Below, in pieces: positions 1 through 8,206 of a stretch of 64,000 bases of DNA. The notes under the pieces were generated by a model. That model searched no databases. It was not told the origin of the DNA and saw only the letters and a list, made by a program, of their open reading frames with translations. Every line of letters begins with the position of its first letter. The first letter of the stretch is position 1. This DNA is from Streptomyces sp. NBC_01428 (GTDB lineage: Bacteria > Actinomycetota > Actinomycetes > Streptomycetales > Streptomycetaceae). The stretch covers positions 1,116,001 through 1,180,000 of the forward strand of contig NZ_CP109499.1 in NCBI RefSeq assembly GCF_036231965.1, given 5' to 3'. The position numbers and the translations under genes were made by a program.

Positions 1-2
1 TG

Positions 3-19
3 CCGGCCCGATCGGCCGG
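3..19. terminator. Short GC-rich hairpin at the left edge
   Basis: CCGGCC (3-8) pairs with GGCCGG (14-19) around a 5-base loop. It may end a gene lying left of the window. No U-rich tail is visible, so its role is uncertain. Confidence 0.3.
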
Positions 20-92
20 AGCGGCGGGCCCGTCATGATGTCACCCGGCTCATGAATCTGCTGGACGCGATACCCCGTATCCGCAGGGGTCC

Positions 93-116
93 GGGGCCGG
101 TCACATCACCGGCCCC
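93..116 (-). terminator. Probable terminator of the NlpC/P60 gene
   Basis: A perfect 9-bp stem (93-101 with 108-116) with a 6-base loop lies about 105 bp beyond the stop codon of the minus-strand hydrolase gene. Streptomyces terminators often lack a U tract, and none is clear here. No gene is seen in 1-221. Confidence 0.5.
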
Positions 117-221
117 GCTGCCTGTCGGCCGACCGTGGCCACGACTATGACACGTACCGTCGGCCACTCCGCGTCCGCGGCATCACACCGGCGATCGCCC
201 ACCGCGTGGAGGCCTGCGCGC

Positions 222-1253
222 TCAGCCCGCGATGCGCACGCCGAACTGGAAGGATCCGATCGTGCTCATCGACTCGTAGCGCACATAGGCGCCCGGGTAC
301 GGGGCGTGCAGCACCTGGTTGTTGCCCGCGTAGAGACCGACATGCTCGGTGTTGTTGAAGAAGACCAGGTCACCGGGCTTGAGTGCGCTCATGCCGATCC
401 GCGTTCCGTCGTTGACCTGCGTGTAGGTGACCCGGGATATCTGGACACCGGCCTGGCCGTACGCCCACTGCGTGAGGCCGGAGCAGTCGTAGGAGCCGGG
501 GCCCGTGCCGCCCCGGCCGTACGGCTTGCCGATCTGCGTGGCGGCGGCGTTCAGCGCGGCGGTGCCGAACGGGGAGGCGGCCACCTCGTTGCCGAGGTCG
601 ACCTGCTGCGCCGCTGTCCGGCTGGCCTTCTGTTCGGCGTGGGCGATCTCTTGGCGTTCGGCTGCGGTCAGCGTGTTCAGCAGCTTCTGCGCCTTGTTGA
701 GCTTGTCCTGCACCACTTTCTTCTTCTCGCCCAGCTCGGTGCGGGTGTCCGCGAGGTCCTTGAGCTTGAGCGTGGCCTCGGCGCGCTGCTGGGCAAGCTC
801 CCGCTGCTTCGCCTGGACCTTTCGCAGCGACTCCAGCTGCTGCGCGGAGACCGACTCCAGCGTTGACGCCTTGTCGAGGTAGTCGTCGGGGTCCGCGGAG
901 AGCAGCAGCTGAACGGACGGGTCGATGCCGCCGGAACGGTACTGGGCGCTGGCCATCGCGCCGATGCCCTCACGCAGTTCGTTGAGCTCGTCCTGCTCGC
1001 GGGCGACCTTGCTCTGGAGCAGGCCGATCTCCTTCTGGAGCTTCTCCTGCTTCTCCTTGGCCCCGTCGTACTGGTTGGTGGCCCGCTCCGCCTCTTTGTA
1101 GAGCTTGTCGACCTCGGACTTCACCTCGCTCTTCGCGGGCTTGGGGGCCGCGTTGGCGGCCTGCGAGGTGAGCGCCACGGCAGCGGCGGCGGTCGCGGTC
1201 ATCACCGTCACACGGGCGCGGCTGGGTGACTTGGGACGACGGTGAAGCGCCAC
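222..1253 (-). CDS. Secreted NlpC/P60 peptidoglycan hydrolase with coiled coil
   Basis: This 343-aa protein has the layout of exported actinobacterial cell-wall endopeptidases that cut peptide stems of peptidoglycan. The N-terminus is basic, followed by an Ala/Val-rich hydrophobic stretch ending ANA, which reads as a signal peptide. A long charged coiled coil follows (about residues 40-215, many K, E and Q). The C-terminal NlpC/P60 domain shows the catalytic Cys in YDCSGLTQW and the His in HVGLY. I chose the GTG at 1253 because AAGGAG precedes it at a workable distance and because the signal peptide then begins correctly; the longer reading frame from 1325 adds an implausible N-terminus. It stands alone, divergent from the SARP gene. 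The family is clear; the exact bond cut is not. Confidence 0.9.
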   Translation of the reverse strand: MALHRRPKSPSRARVTVMTATAAAAVALTSQAANAAPKPAKSEVKSEVDKLYKEAERATNQYDGAKEKQEKLQKEIGLLQSKVAREQDELNELREGIGAMASAQYRSGGIDPSVQLLLSADPDDYLDKASTLESVSAQQLESLRKVQAKQRELAQQRAEATLKLKDLADTRTELGEKKKVVQDKLNKAQKLLNTLTAAERQEIAHAEQKASRTAAQQVDLGNEVAASPFGTAALNAAATQIGKPYGRGGTGPGSYDCSGLTQWAYGQAGVQISRVTYTQVNDGTRIGMSALKPGDLVFFNNTEHVGLYAGNNQVLHAPYPGAYVRYESMSTIGSFQFGVRIAG

Positions 1254-1917
1254 GAAGACAAGCTCCTTCTTCCTCCACCGCCCGCGCAACTGCCCGTGGA
1301 CGGCGCCCCCTTCACCGTCACCCACCCCTTGCGAGCGATCGTTCGTGCGAAGGTTCGAGACCTCACCTTAGTGATGTTCTTGTGACCGTTTCAAAGTTTG
1401 ATCAGAACAGTTGGGATCATCTTCCGCATCCATTGCGTGCAAATCGATCACAATGCGCCCTGGAACGGAGGGGAAGGGCAGCGCCTTCAGCGGATCGTGC
1501 GACGGGGCAGCACCACCTCGCATCGCTATCGACGCGCGATGACGCTGCCGGCCTCCGCCCACGGGAACCGGGTCCCGGTGATCGCCCGACTAGTCCAGTA
1601 GTCCAGTAGTCCAGGCTGACGAGGATGAGGTCGCGAGGTAGCGCTCCGGCCGGCCCTGCGCGGCGGATGTCCGGAAGGATCAGGGCGCGCTGACACGGCG
1701 TGAAGTGAGCGACTGTCGGGCGCAGTTCGGGGCTTTGTCCCGGATCCGACAGCCACGACCCTCGCCTTCGGGGTGGCCTTGCGTACCCAGTCGGACACGC
1801 TCCGCGGCGCGTCGGGCGATTCTTTCTTCCGCCCTTGGTCAAGGCGCCGCACAGGCGCCTCGCCACCGCGCGCCGCGCTTGGATCGGGCCGCCGGGTGCG
1901 CTGTAGATTTGCGCCTC
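1254..1917. other. Divergent intergenic region, no gene
   Basis: About 660 bp separate the hydrolase and SARP genes. Reading frames here lack Streptomyces codon bias. The region must hold both divergent promoters; I could not place them with confidence. The only distinct structure is the 8-bp tandem repeat at 1591-1614. Confidence 0.5.
1591..1614. repeat. Three tandem copies of TAGTCCAG
   Basis: The 8-mer TAGTCCAG occurs three times head to tail at 1591-1598, 1599-1606 and 1607-1614, about 300 bp before the SARP start. The 8-bp period differs from the 11-bp period of known SARP sites, so a regulatory role is only possible. Confidence 0.6.
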
Positions 1918-4900
1918 ATGCTCTGTGTTCAGGTCCTGGGGCCGCTCGGTGCTGACATCGGGGGAACTCCGGTCCATCTGGGGAGTCCCCGGCAACGCGC
2001 GGTCCTCGCCCTCCTGATGGCGAACCGCGGCAACGTCGTACCCGTCGACCGGCTCATCGACCGCCTGTGGTGCGGCCGTCCCCCGGAGAAGGCGCCGGCG
2101 TCCCTGCACGCCTACGTCTCCAACCTTCGACGGGTCCTCGAACCCGGCAGGGCACCCCGTACCCCGTCCGGCGTCCTGGTCAGCGCCCCTCCCGGATACG
2201 CGCTGCGGCTGCCGCAGGACGCGGTCGACGCCTGGCGGTTCGAGGAAGCCGTACGGCAGGCGCGCACACTGCCCCCGCCGGAGGCACGACGACTCCTGGA
2301 GGAGGCGCTCGGCTGGTGGCGGGGAGCGGCCTACGGGGAGTGGGCCGACGAGGAGTGGGCCGGGGCCGAGGCGGCCCGGCTGGCCGAACTGCACAGCGTG
2401 GCAAGGGAACTCGCCGTCGAGGCGACGCTCCGGTCGGGGGCGGCCACCGAAGCCGTGCCCTGTGCCGAGGCGCTCGTACGCGAGCACCCGCTGCGCGAGG
2501 AGGGCTGGCGGCTGCTCGCGCTCGCGCTGTGGGCGAGCGGCCGCCGGGCCGACGCACTGGCCGAACTGCGCCGGGCGACCGCCGTCCTGGCCGAGGAGCT
2601 CGGCCTCGGCCCCGGCGAGGTCCTGGCCGGGCTGCAGTCCGCGATGCTGACGGACCGGACCGAGGTACTGCGCGCGGTGGTACCCGGAGTGGGTCCGTCC
2701 GAGACCTCGGCGTCCGTCGCGCCGTCCGCCGGGGCGACGATGACCTCCGTGCGCGTCCAGCAGCCCGCGGCGCCTCCGCTTGCTCTGCGGAAACCCGGCC
2801 AGGAACCGGTTCCGGTATCCGACCCGGAGGTTGCCCCCGTCCCGGCGGACGAGGCGACGGTCGCACCGCTCCCCTCCCAAGAGCCGTTCGTCGGACGGGA
2901 CACCGAGTTGCGGGCACTGGACGACGCCGCCCGGGGCGCCCGGCTGCACGGCGGTGTCGTCCTGGTGACCGGAGAGGCCGGAGCGGGCAAGTCCGCACTG
3001 CTCGGCCGGTTCCAGCAGCGGTTGCGGGCCGACGGCTGGACCGTGGTGATCGGACGCTGCCCCGAGTTCGACGGCGCGCCGCCCGCCTGGGCGTGGACGG
3101 AGGCACTCGGCGAACTCGCCCGGCGCACTCCCCCGGCGGATCCCGCGTCCCTCGGCGCCCTGCTCCACGACGGTGAGTACGGCGGGCACGGAGACCACGA
3201 CCGCCACCCGAGCGGGCAAGGACCGGAGCAGGATCCCGGGTTCGGTGACGGGTGGGCGGTCGGGCGGTTCCGGACGCACCGGGCGTTCAGCGCGTGGCTG
3301 CGCTCCGCCGCCGGCGCGTCCCCCCTCGCCGTCGTCATCGACGACCTCCACCGGGCGGACGGCGAGACGCTGGCCCTGCTGGAGCGCACCGCCGAACTGA
3401 CCGGCGTACCGGTGCTGGTGATCGCCGCGTACCGCCCGGCCGAGACGGGCGACCGGCTGGCCGAGACCCTCGCCGAACTCGCCCACCGGTCACCGCACCG
3501 GCTGGCTCTGGGCGGCCTGCCGTCGCACGCCGTGGACACCGTGGTCCGGGCGCTGTGCGGCGCCCCGGTCGACGCCGCCACCGTGACCGCCCTCGCCGAG
3601 CGGACCGGCGGCAACCCCTTCTACGTACGCGAGAGCGCCCGGCTGCTCGCCAGCGAGGGTGCCCTGGTGGCGATCTCCGAGGTGCCGCAGGGCGTGCGCG
3701 ACGTGCTCCGCCGGCGACTGCGGCAGCTCCAGCCGGGCGCCCTGGCCGTCCTCCAGCTCGCCTCGGTGGTCGGCCGCGAGTCCGAGGTGAGCGTGCTCAT
3801 CGAGGCCGCGGATCCCGAACGCCACCCGGAGCACGAGGTGTTCGACAGCCTGGAGGAGTGCGTCCTCGCCGGGCTGCTCACCGAACCGGCGCCCGGTCTG
3901 GTCCGGTTCGCGCACGCCCTGGTCCGCGACACCGTGTACACCGATCTGGTCGGGGTGCGCCGCGCGCGCCTGCACGCCCGGGTCGCGGACGTCGTACGCC
4001 GTCGCCGTCCGGACGATCTGGCGGCGCTGGCCCATCATTTCGCCCGGTCGGCGACGGCGGCGACAGCATCGCTCGCCGTCGAGTACTCGCTCGGCGCGGC
4101 CGATCTCGCGGAGCGCCGCTACGCCCACGACACCGCGGCGGAGCTGCTGGAGCAGGCGATCGAGTCGTTCGCCCTGATACCTGTCGACGACGAGATCACC
4201 GGCGACGCGCGGGCGGCTCGGCTGGTGGCGCTGCTCGGGCGGCTGCTGCGGGCCGAGATACGGGCCGGAGCGGTGGTGTCCGCGCGCAGCACCCGGCAGC
4301 GGGCGATCGAGGCGGCCTCGGGCGTCGGCCACGACGCGCTCGTCTCGGTGGCGCTCGGCGCGTCGATCGGGCCCGGACTCGCCCTGAGCGGACCGCAGGG
4401 GCTCGTCGCCCCCTCCGCACTCGACCATTTCGCCGACCGCCTTGCCGCCCGTGCCGCCTCCGATCCGGTGGTCCTCGCCCTCGTCGCGCGGGCGGCTCCC
4501 GGCGAGCAGACCGGCCCGGACAGTGCGGGTCACGGCGGCCGGGGCAACCGCTCCGAAGCACCCTGCCCCGTGAGGGAGCGGGCGGCCGCGCATCGGCTGG
4601 CCGTCGCCCGCGCGGTCGGCGACCCGCTGCTGATCTCCTGCGCCCTGACGGCCGCGTCCGCCGCCGTACCGGAGGGCTCCCCCGACCACCGCGCGCTCCT
4701 GGCGTCCGAGCTGCGGGTGCTGGGCTACGCCCACGACCTGCCCGCCAACACCTGGGTACGGGAGCACATCAGCGGCATGGCCGCGGGTGCCCTCAACGAT
4801 GTGGCGGGCGTCCGACGGCACACCCGCGAGGGTCGGGCCGTCGCCCGGCGGCACCGGCTGGTCGAGGCGGAGGTCGTCAATCTGTCGACCCAGGCCATGC

Positions 4901-5547
4901 TGGCGCACGTCGAGGGCCGCTTCGCGGACGCCGAGACCGGCTACACGGACGTACGGGACCGGCTCCGGGCCAACCGGTCCGCCCACGGTGACCTCGTGCA
5001 CACCCTCGGACTGACGACCGTGCGACTCAGCCAGGGGCGCCCCGAAGACGCCGAACCACTCCTGCGTTCCGTTCACGACCCCGCGGATCCGGTCACCTCG
5101 CTCGCCCTGGGCGTGGTCCTCGCACGCCAGGGCCGGCTCGACGAGGCCCACGCGCTCGGCGTCTCCCCCACCGCTCCGACACCCGACCACCTCTACAGCA
5201 TCGCCTTGTCCTTCCGGGCCGAACTGGCCTGCCTGCTGGAAGACCACCGCGCCGCACGGGAGTTGGTCCCCCTCCTGCTGCCCGTGCGTGGTCAGCTCGC
5301 GGGTGCCGCCAGCATCTCCTTCGTCACCCGCCCCCTCGCCCAGTCCCTCGGAGAGATCCACCGGCTGCTGGGCGACGAGACCGCGGCGCTGCGCGAGTTC
5401 ACCCGCGCCGAGGAGGTGGCCCTGCGCTGGGGCTCCCCGCATCTGACCGCAGCCGCCCGGGCCGCGGCGGCGGTACCGGACGCCACGGGCCGGGACGGTT
5501 CGGAGGGCCTGGATCCCGAGCCCTCGGGCCGGCACTGCCTCCGATAG
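1918..5547 (+). CDS. Large SARP-family activator with ATPase and TPR-like regions
   Basis: This 1209-aa protein is a pathway-type regulator of the large SARP class (PimR-like). An OmpR-type winged helix (about 1-95, including LGSPRQRAVLALL) is followed by the bacterial transcriptional activation domain (about 100-250). A linker leads to an AAA-type ATPase beginning FVGRDTEL near residue 327, with Walker A GEAGAGKS (352-359) and Walker B VVIDD (472-476). The Ala/Leu-rich remainder is helical and TPR-like. No LuxR helix-turn-helix ends the protein, unlike true LAL regulators. ATG 1918 is chosen because the winged-helix domain begins there; no good ribosome site precedes it and the transcript may have little leader. 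SARPs bind heptamers repeated every 11 bp, and such repeats lie before eccC at 8042-8074, so control of the secretion locus is plausible but unproven. Confidence 0.88.
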   Translation: MLCVQVLGPLGADIGGTPVHLGSPRQRAVLALLMANRGNVVPVDRLIDRLWCGRPPEKAPASLHAYVSNLRRVLEPGRAPRTPSGVLVSAPPGYALRLPQDAVDAWRFEEAVRQARTLPPPEARRLLEEALGWWRGAAYGEWADEEWAGAEAARLAELHSVARELAVEATLRSGAATEAVPCAEALVREHPLREEGWRLLALALWASGRRADALAELRRATAVLAEELGLGPGEVLAGLQSAMLTDRTEVLRAVVPGVGPSETSASVAPSAGATMTSVRVQQPAAPPLALRKPGQEPVPVSDPEVAPVPADEATVAPLPSQEPFVGRDTELRALDDAARGARLHGGVVLVTGEAGAGKSALLGRFQQRLRADGWTVVIGRCPEFDGAPPAWAWTEALGELARRTPPADPASLGALLHDGEYGGHGDHDRHPSGQGPEQDPGFGDGWAVGRFRTHRAFSAWLRSAAGASPLAVVIDDLHRADGETLALLERTAELTGVPVLVIAAYRPAETGDRLAETLAELAHRSPHRLALGGLPSHAVDTVVRALCGAPVDAATVTALAERTGGNPFYVRESARLLASEGALVAISEVPQGVRDVLRRRLRQLQPGALAVLQLASVVGRESEVSVLIEAADPERHPEHEVFDSLEECVLAGLLTEPAPGLVRFAHALVRDTVYTDLVGVRRARLHARVADVVRRRRPDDLAALAHHFARSATAATASLAVEYSLGAADLAERRYAHDTAAELLEQAIESFALIPVDDEITGDARAARLVALLGRLLRAEIRAGAVVSARSTRQRAIEAASGVGHDALVSVALGASIGPGLALSGPQGLVAPSALDHFADRLAARAASDPVVLALVARAAPGEQTGPDSAGHGGRGNRSEAPCPVRERAAAHRLAVARAVGDPLLISCALTAASAAVPEGSPDHRALLASELRVLGYAHDLPANTWVREHISGMAAGALNDVAGVRRHTREGRAVARRHRLVEAEVVNLSTQAMLAHVEGRFADAETGYTDVRDRLRANRSAHGDLVHTLGLTTVRLSQGRPEDAEPLLRSVHDPADPVTSLALGVVLARQGRLDEAHALGVSPTAPTPDHLYSIALSFRAELACLLEDHRAARELVPLLLPVRGQLAGAASISFVTRPLAQSLGEIHRLLGDETAALREFTRAEEVALRWGSPHLTAAARAAAAVPDATGRDGSEGLDPEPSGRHCLR

Positions 5548-5549
5548 CC

Positions 5550-5568
5550 CGGCCGGGCCGCCCGGCCG
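5550..5568. terminator. Bidirectional hairpin between convergent genes
   Basis: CGGCCGGG (5550-5557) pairs with CCCGGCCG (5561-5568) around a 3-base loop. It sits directly between the convergent stop codons of the SARP and lectin genes, so it can serve both. Confidence 0.6.
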
Positions 5569-5584
5569 AGGGTGGCGTCTCCGG

Positions 5585-7129
5585 TCAGCCGAGGTGCCAC
5601 TTCTGGTTGGACGTGCCACCGCAGTCCCAGAGTTGGAGTCGAGTCCCCGCGGACGTTCCCGAGTCCTTGGCGTCGACACACTTCCCGATCGTGGTGTTGA
5701 CCAGGTCGTGGGAGCCGTTGAGGTTGAACTTCTGGGCCCAGCCGCCGTTGCAGTGCGCCAGTTGGATGCCTGCGCCGTTGGAGGCGGACGCGGTGGCGAT
5801 GTCCATGCACAGCCCCATCGAGCGGACGCTGCCGTCCGACGCGAACACCCACTGCTGCCACGCGTCGCCGCCGCATCCCTGGAGCGTCAGTGGTGAACCG
5901 TCCGAGCCCTTGTGCGCGGAGACGCCCACGCACCGGGAGGACGCGTAACCGACGATCATGTCGCCCGTCGCCGGTTTGGTCCCGGAGTTGGCCGCGGGCT
6001 TGGAATCCGACTGCTGCGTCGTCGCGGGTTTCGTGCCCGCCTTGTGAGGGGACGCGGCCTCGACCGCCGTGCCGTCGTGAGCGGCGGGAGCGTGCTCGGG
6101 GTCCGGTCCCTCGCCGTCGGGCGACGACGAACTCCCTTTCTCGGCACCGCCCTTGCCCACATGAGGCTTCTTGCCCGGTTCGTCGCCCGAACGGTGCCCC
6201 CGCGCGGACGGGAACGGCGAGGCGGACCGGGACGGCAGGACCGATCCGTCCGGGCCGACCGTGGGAACGGCGGCGTCCTCGACGTGGGCCGCGCTCGGCT
6301 CGGAGTCGTCGCCCCCGGGGACGGCCATGAACGCGACGGTGCCGAGGCCGAGTGCCGCCAGCACGGAGACGGCGGCCACCGTGCCGATGAGCCGCGCGCT
6401 GCGCTCCGGCTGGGCCGCGTCCGTGTCCGCGCCGCCGCGAGCGGGGGCCAAGGTGGTGGCCCTCGTCGCCAGCAGGCGGGACAGCCTGCCGGGTCGGCCG
6501 TCACCGAGAGACGAGGTGGAGCCCGGTCCCGGGGTGGAGTTCGAGCCCGAGTTTGGGTCCGAACCCGGCCCGGAATCGGCGGAGTTGGTGTCGGACGCAG
6601 CCGCGACTCCGGGTGCGAGCGTGTCCCCGGTCCGGCCGTCGGAACCGGCGCCCGGCTCGGGTACGGAGCTGCTCGCCTGCTCGGGCTCGGGTGCCAGTGA
6701 GGAATCCGAGGCGGGGCCCGGGTGGGGCCCGCGCCGGGGTTCGGCGGAGGTCACGGCGGGCGACGGCTCGGGCGCGAGAGTGCTCACGGGCACTGGATCC
6801 TCGGCTCGCGCGTGCGCGGAACCGGTTGCACCACCGGGGTTGTTCACGGGCGCCGGTGCGGCGGACGGGGTCGCGTGCGCCGGTTCGTCCGGTGCACGTG
6901 TCGCCGCGGAGCCCTCCGGCGCGGGCTCCGTGTCCGCGTTCGGCTCGGGGTCCCCGGCAGCGGACCCCGTGACCTCCTCCGCCTCCGCGTCCGCGGCCTC
7001 GGCCTCGGCCTCAGGTTCCGGCACCGTGTCGGGGTCCGGCTCCGGCAGCCAGGGCAGGGGCTGCTCCCAGACAGCCGCGTCCCCGGCCACTTCTCCGGTC
7101 GGTTCCGTCGGTCCGGTCCTGTGTTCCAT
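5585..7129 (-). CDS. Membrane-anchored ricin-type beta-trefoil lectin
   Basis: This 514-aa protein has three parts. Residues 1-240 are acidic and rich in Pro, Glu, Ala and Ser, with no fold recognisable. One hydrophobic segment (about 245-268) is a likely membrane anchor. After a Ser/Lys/Pro linker, residues about 388-514 form a ricin-B-like trefoil with CVGVSAHKG, CMDIATA and CVDAKDSG lobes and QxW-type ends (QQW, QKF, QKW). Such domains bind sugars. The long acidic N-terminus would be cytoplasmic and the lectin outside. ATG 7129 follows a GGAGG about 12 bases upstream; the longer frame to 7858 overlaps the next gene and is rejected. No link to the secretion genes is shown beyond proximity. 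Confidence 0.85.
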   Translation of the reverse strand: MEHRTGPTEPTGEVAGDAAVWEQPLPWLPEPDPDTVPEPEAEAEAADAEAEEVTGSAAGDPEPNADTEPAPEGSAATRAPDEPAHATPSAAPAPVNNPGGATGSAHARAEDPVPVSTLAPEPSPAVTSAEPRRGPHPGPASDSSLAPEPEQASSSVPEPGAGSDGRTGDTLAPGVAAASDTNSADSGPGSDPNSGSNSTPGPGSTSSLGDGRPGRLSRLLATRATTLAPARGGADTDAAQPERSARLIGTVAAVSVLAALGLGTVAFMAVPGGDDSEPSAAHVEDAAVPTVGPDGSVLPSRSASPFPSARGHRSGDEPGKKPHVGKGGAEKGSSSSPDGEGPDPEHAPAAHDGTAVEAASPHKAGTKPATTQQSDSKPAANSGTKPATGDMIVGYASSRCVGVSAHKGSDGSPLTLQGCGGDAWQQWVFASDGSVRSMGLCMDIATASASNGAGIQLAHCNGGWAQKFNLNGSHDLVNTTIGKCVDAKDSGTSAGTRLQLWDCGGTSNQKWHLG

Positions 7130-7293
7130 GTGCGCCTGCCCGCCTCCGCGTCTGGTGGTCTCCCGTTGCCCGAACCTAGGAGCACCCGCGACGGCGATCC
7201 CGACGCCTGCGGCGAACTCTGCCCGCCCGAACGGGAAACGCTTCCCCTGCGACCGGTCGGAGCGCGCGGTCCGCGTCCACGGTGGCCCCGGTT

Positions 7294-7932
7294 CTACAGC
7301 GTTCCCGAGCGCAGGGCGAACGCGACCGCGTGGGTGCGGTTGCGCAGGCCGAGCCGGTTCATCATGACGCTGACGATGTTCTTGATGGTCCGCTCCGAGT
7401 AGTTGAGCTTCTGGGCCACCTCGGTCGTGTCGAGACCGTCGGCCAGGAGGCGGAGCACGTCGACCTCGCGCGCCTCCAGCCCGGAGGTGGTCAGCCCGAG
7501 CGGTCGGAGCACGTCGCGCTGCACCCGCCTGATGTGGTCGATGAGCTGGCCCTGCACCGGCGCCGGCAGCAGGGCAGCGCCCTCGGCGACCGCCCGTACG
7601 GCATCGACCACGTGGTCGAAGGTGCTGTCCTGACGCCACATCACTCCGCGCAGGCCGAATGCGACGGCGCGCACGAGCTGGGCCTCGCCGATGCGTCCGG
7701 TCACCAGCACCATGCTCATGGCGGGGTTGGCGGCGCGGGCGGCGACCGCCTCCATCAGCACCATCGTCTCCTCGGTCACCTCCGCCGTGAGCAGCAGCAC
7801 CACGTCCGCGTCGCGGTGCTCCTCCTGGGGCAGCACCTTCAGCCCCGGGTACCTGCACAAGGACCAGGCGGCCCCTTCGCCCGTGATGGGGTCACTGGCG
7901 AGGACGGCGATCGAGATCATCCCCAACGTCAC
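7294..7932 (-). CDS. Orphan LuxR-type regulator with degenerate receiver
   Basis: This 212-aa protein has a receiver-like N-terminal half and a C-terminal LuxR helix-turn-helix (LEAREVDVLRLLADGLDTTE through RTHAVAFAL). The receiver lacks the usual acidic pair at the start, and the place of the phosphorylated Asp reads VVLLLTAEV, so phosphorylation is unlikely. No sensor kinase is adjacent. GTG 7932 is chosen because AGGAAGG stands 6 bases upstream; an in-frame ATG four codons later (7920) is an alternative. It is divergent from eccC, which makes it a candidate local regulator of the secretion operon, together with the direct repeats between the two genes. Confidence 0.85.
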   Translation of the reverse strand: MTLGMISIAVLASDPITGEGAAWSLCRYPGLKVLPQEEHRDADVVLLLTAEVTEETMVLMEAVAARAANPAMSMVLVTGRIGEAQLVRAVAFGLRGVMWRQDSTFDHVVDAVRAVAEGAALLPAPVQGQLIDHIRRVQRDVLRPLGLTTSGLEAREVDVLRLLADGLDTTEVAQKLNYSERTIKNIVSVMMNRLGLRNRTHAVAFALRSGTL

Positions 7933-8041
7933 TGATGTCCTTCCTGGTTCGGACCCTGGACCCGGGTGAGGTCGAGGCCCTGGTACCGGCACGGCGTCGG
8001 GCGACCGTGGCGGCGGACGCTCGGAGATCGTCGCCGCAGCG

Positions 8042-8074
8042 CCTTGGCACTCACTTGGCGTGTACTTGGCGTGT
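8042..8074. promoter_or_regulatory. Three 11-bp direct repeats, SARP-like spacing
   Basis: CTTGGC recurs at 8043, 8054 and 8065, exactly 11 bp apart. The second and third units are identical (ACTTGGCGTGT at 8053-8063 and 8064-8074) and the first (8042-8052) is a looser copy. The array lies in the 274-bp divergent region between the LuxR regulator and eccC. Heptamers at 11-bp spacing are the known signature of SARP binding sites. I could not identify a convincing -10 box beside it. Confidence 0.6.
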
Positions 8075-8206
8075 TTGCCCGTCCGGCCACGCTTCGCTGT
8101 CCGCCGGGACAGACATCGGTCCGTGCGGCGGGGCCGGAGGGGCACCCTGCCTACGCTCGGCACGAAGACTGGCAGCAGGAAAAGCCGCAGGAAAGCAGGA
8201 AGCACG

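Noticed and set aside
135..866. Open frames on the plus strand opposite the NlpC/P60 gene
   Set aside because: They are antisense to a well-supported gene, lack family motifs and have unnatural Arg/Ala/Val composition, as expected in high-G+C DNA.
1326..1420. Possible c-di-AMP (ydaO-type) riboswitch before the NlpC/P60 gene
   Set aside because: Such elements precede some Streptomyces cell-wall hydrolase genes, but I could not find the conserved core or stem arrangement here.
1417..3486. Long minus-strand frame opposite the SARP gene
   Set aside because: Shadow of the SARP gene; composition Gly/Arg/Pro-rich with no domain.
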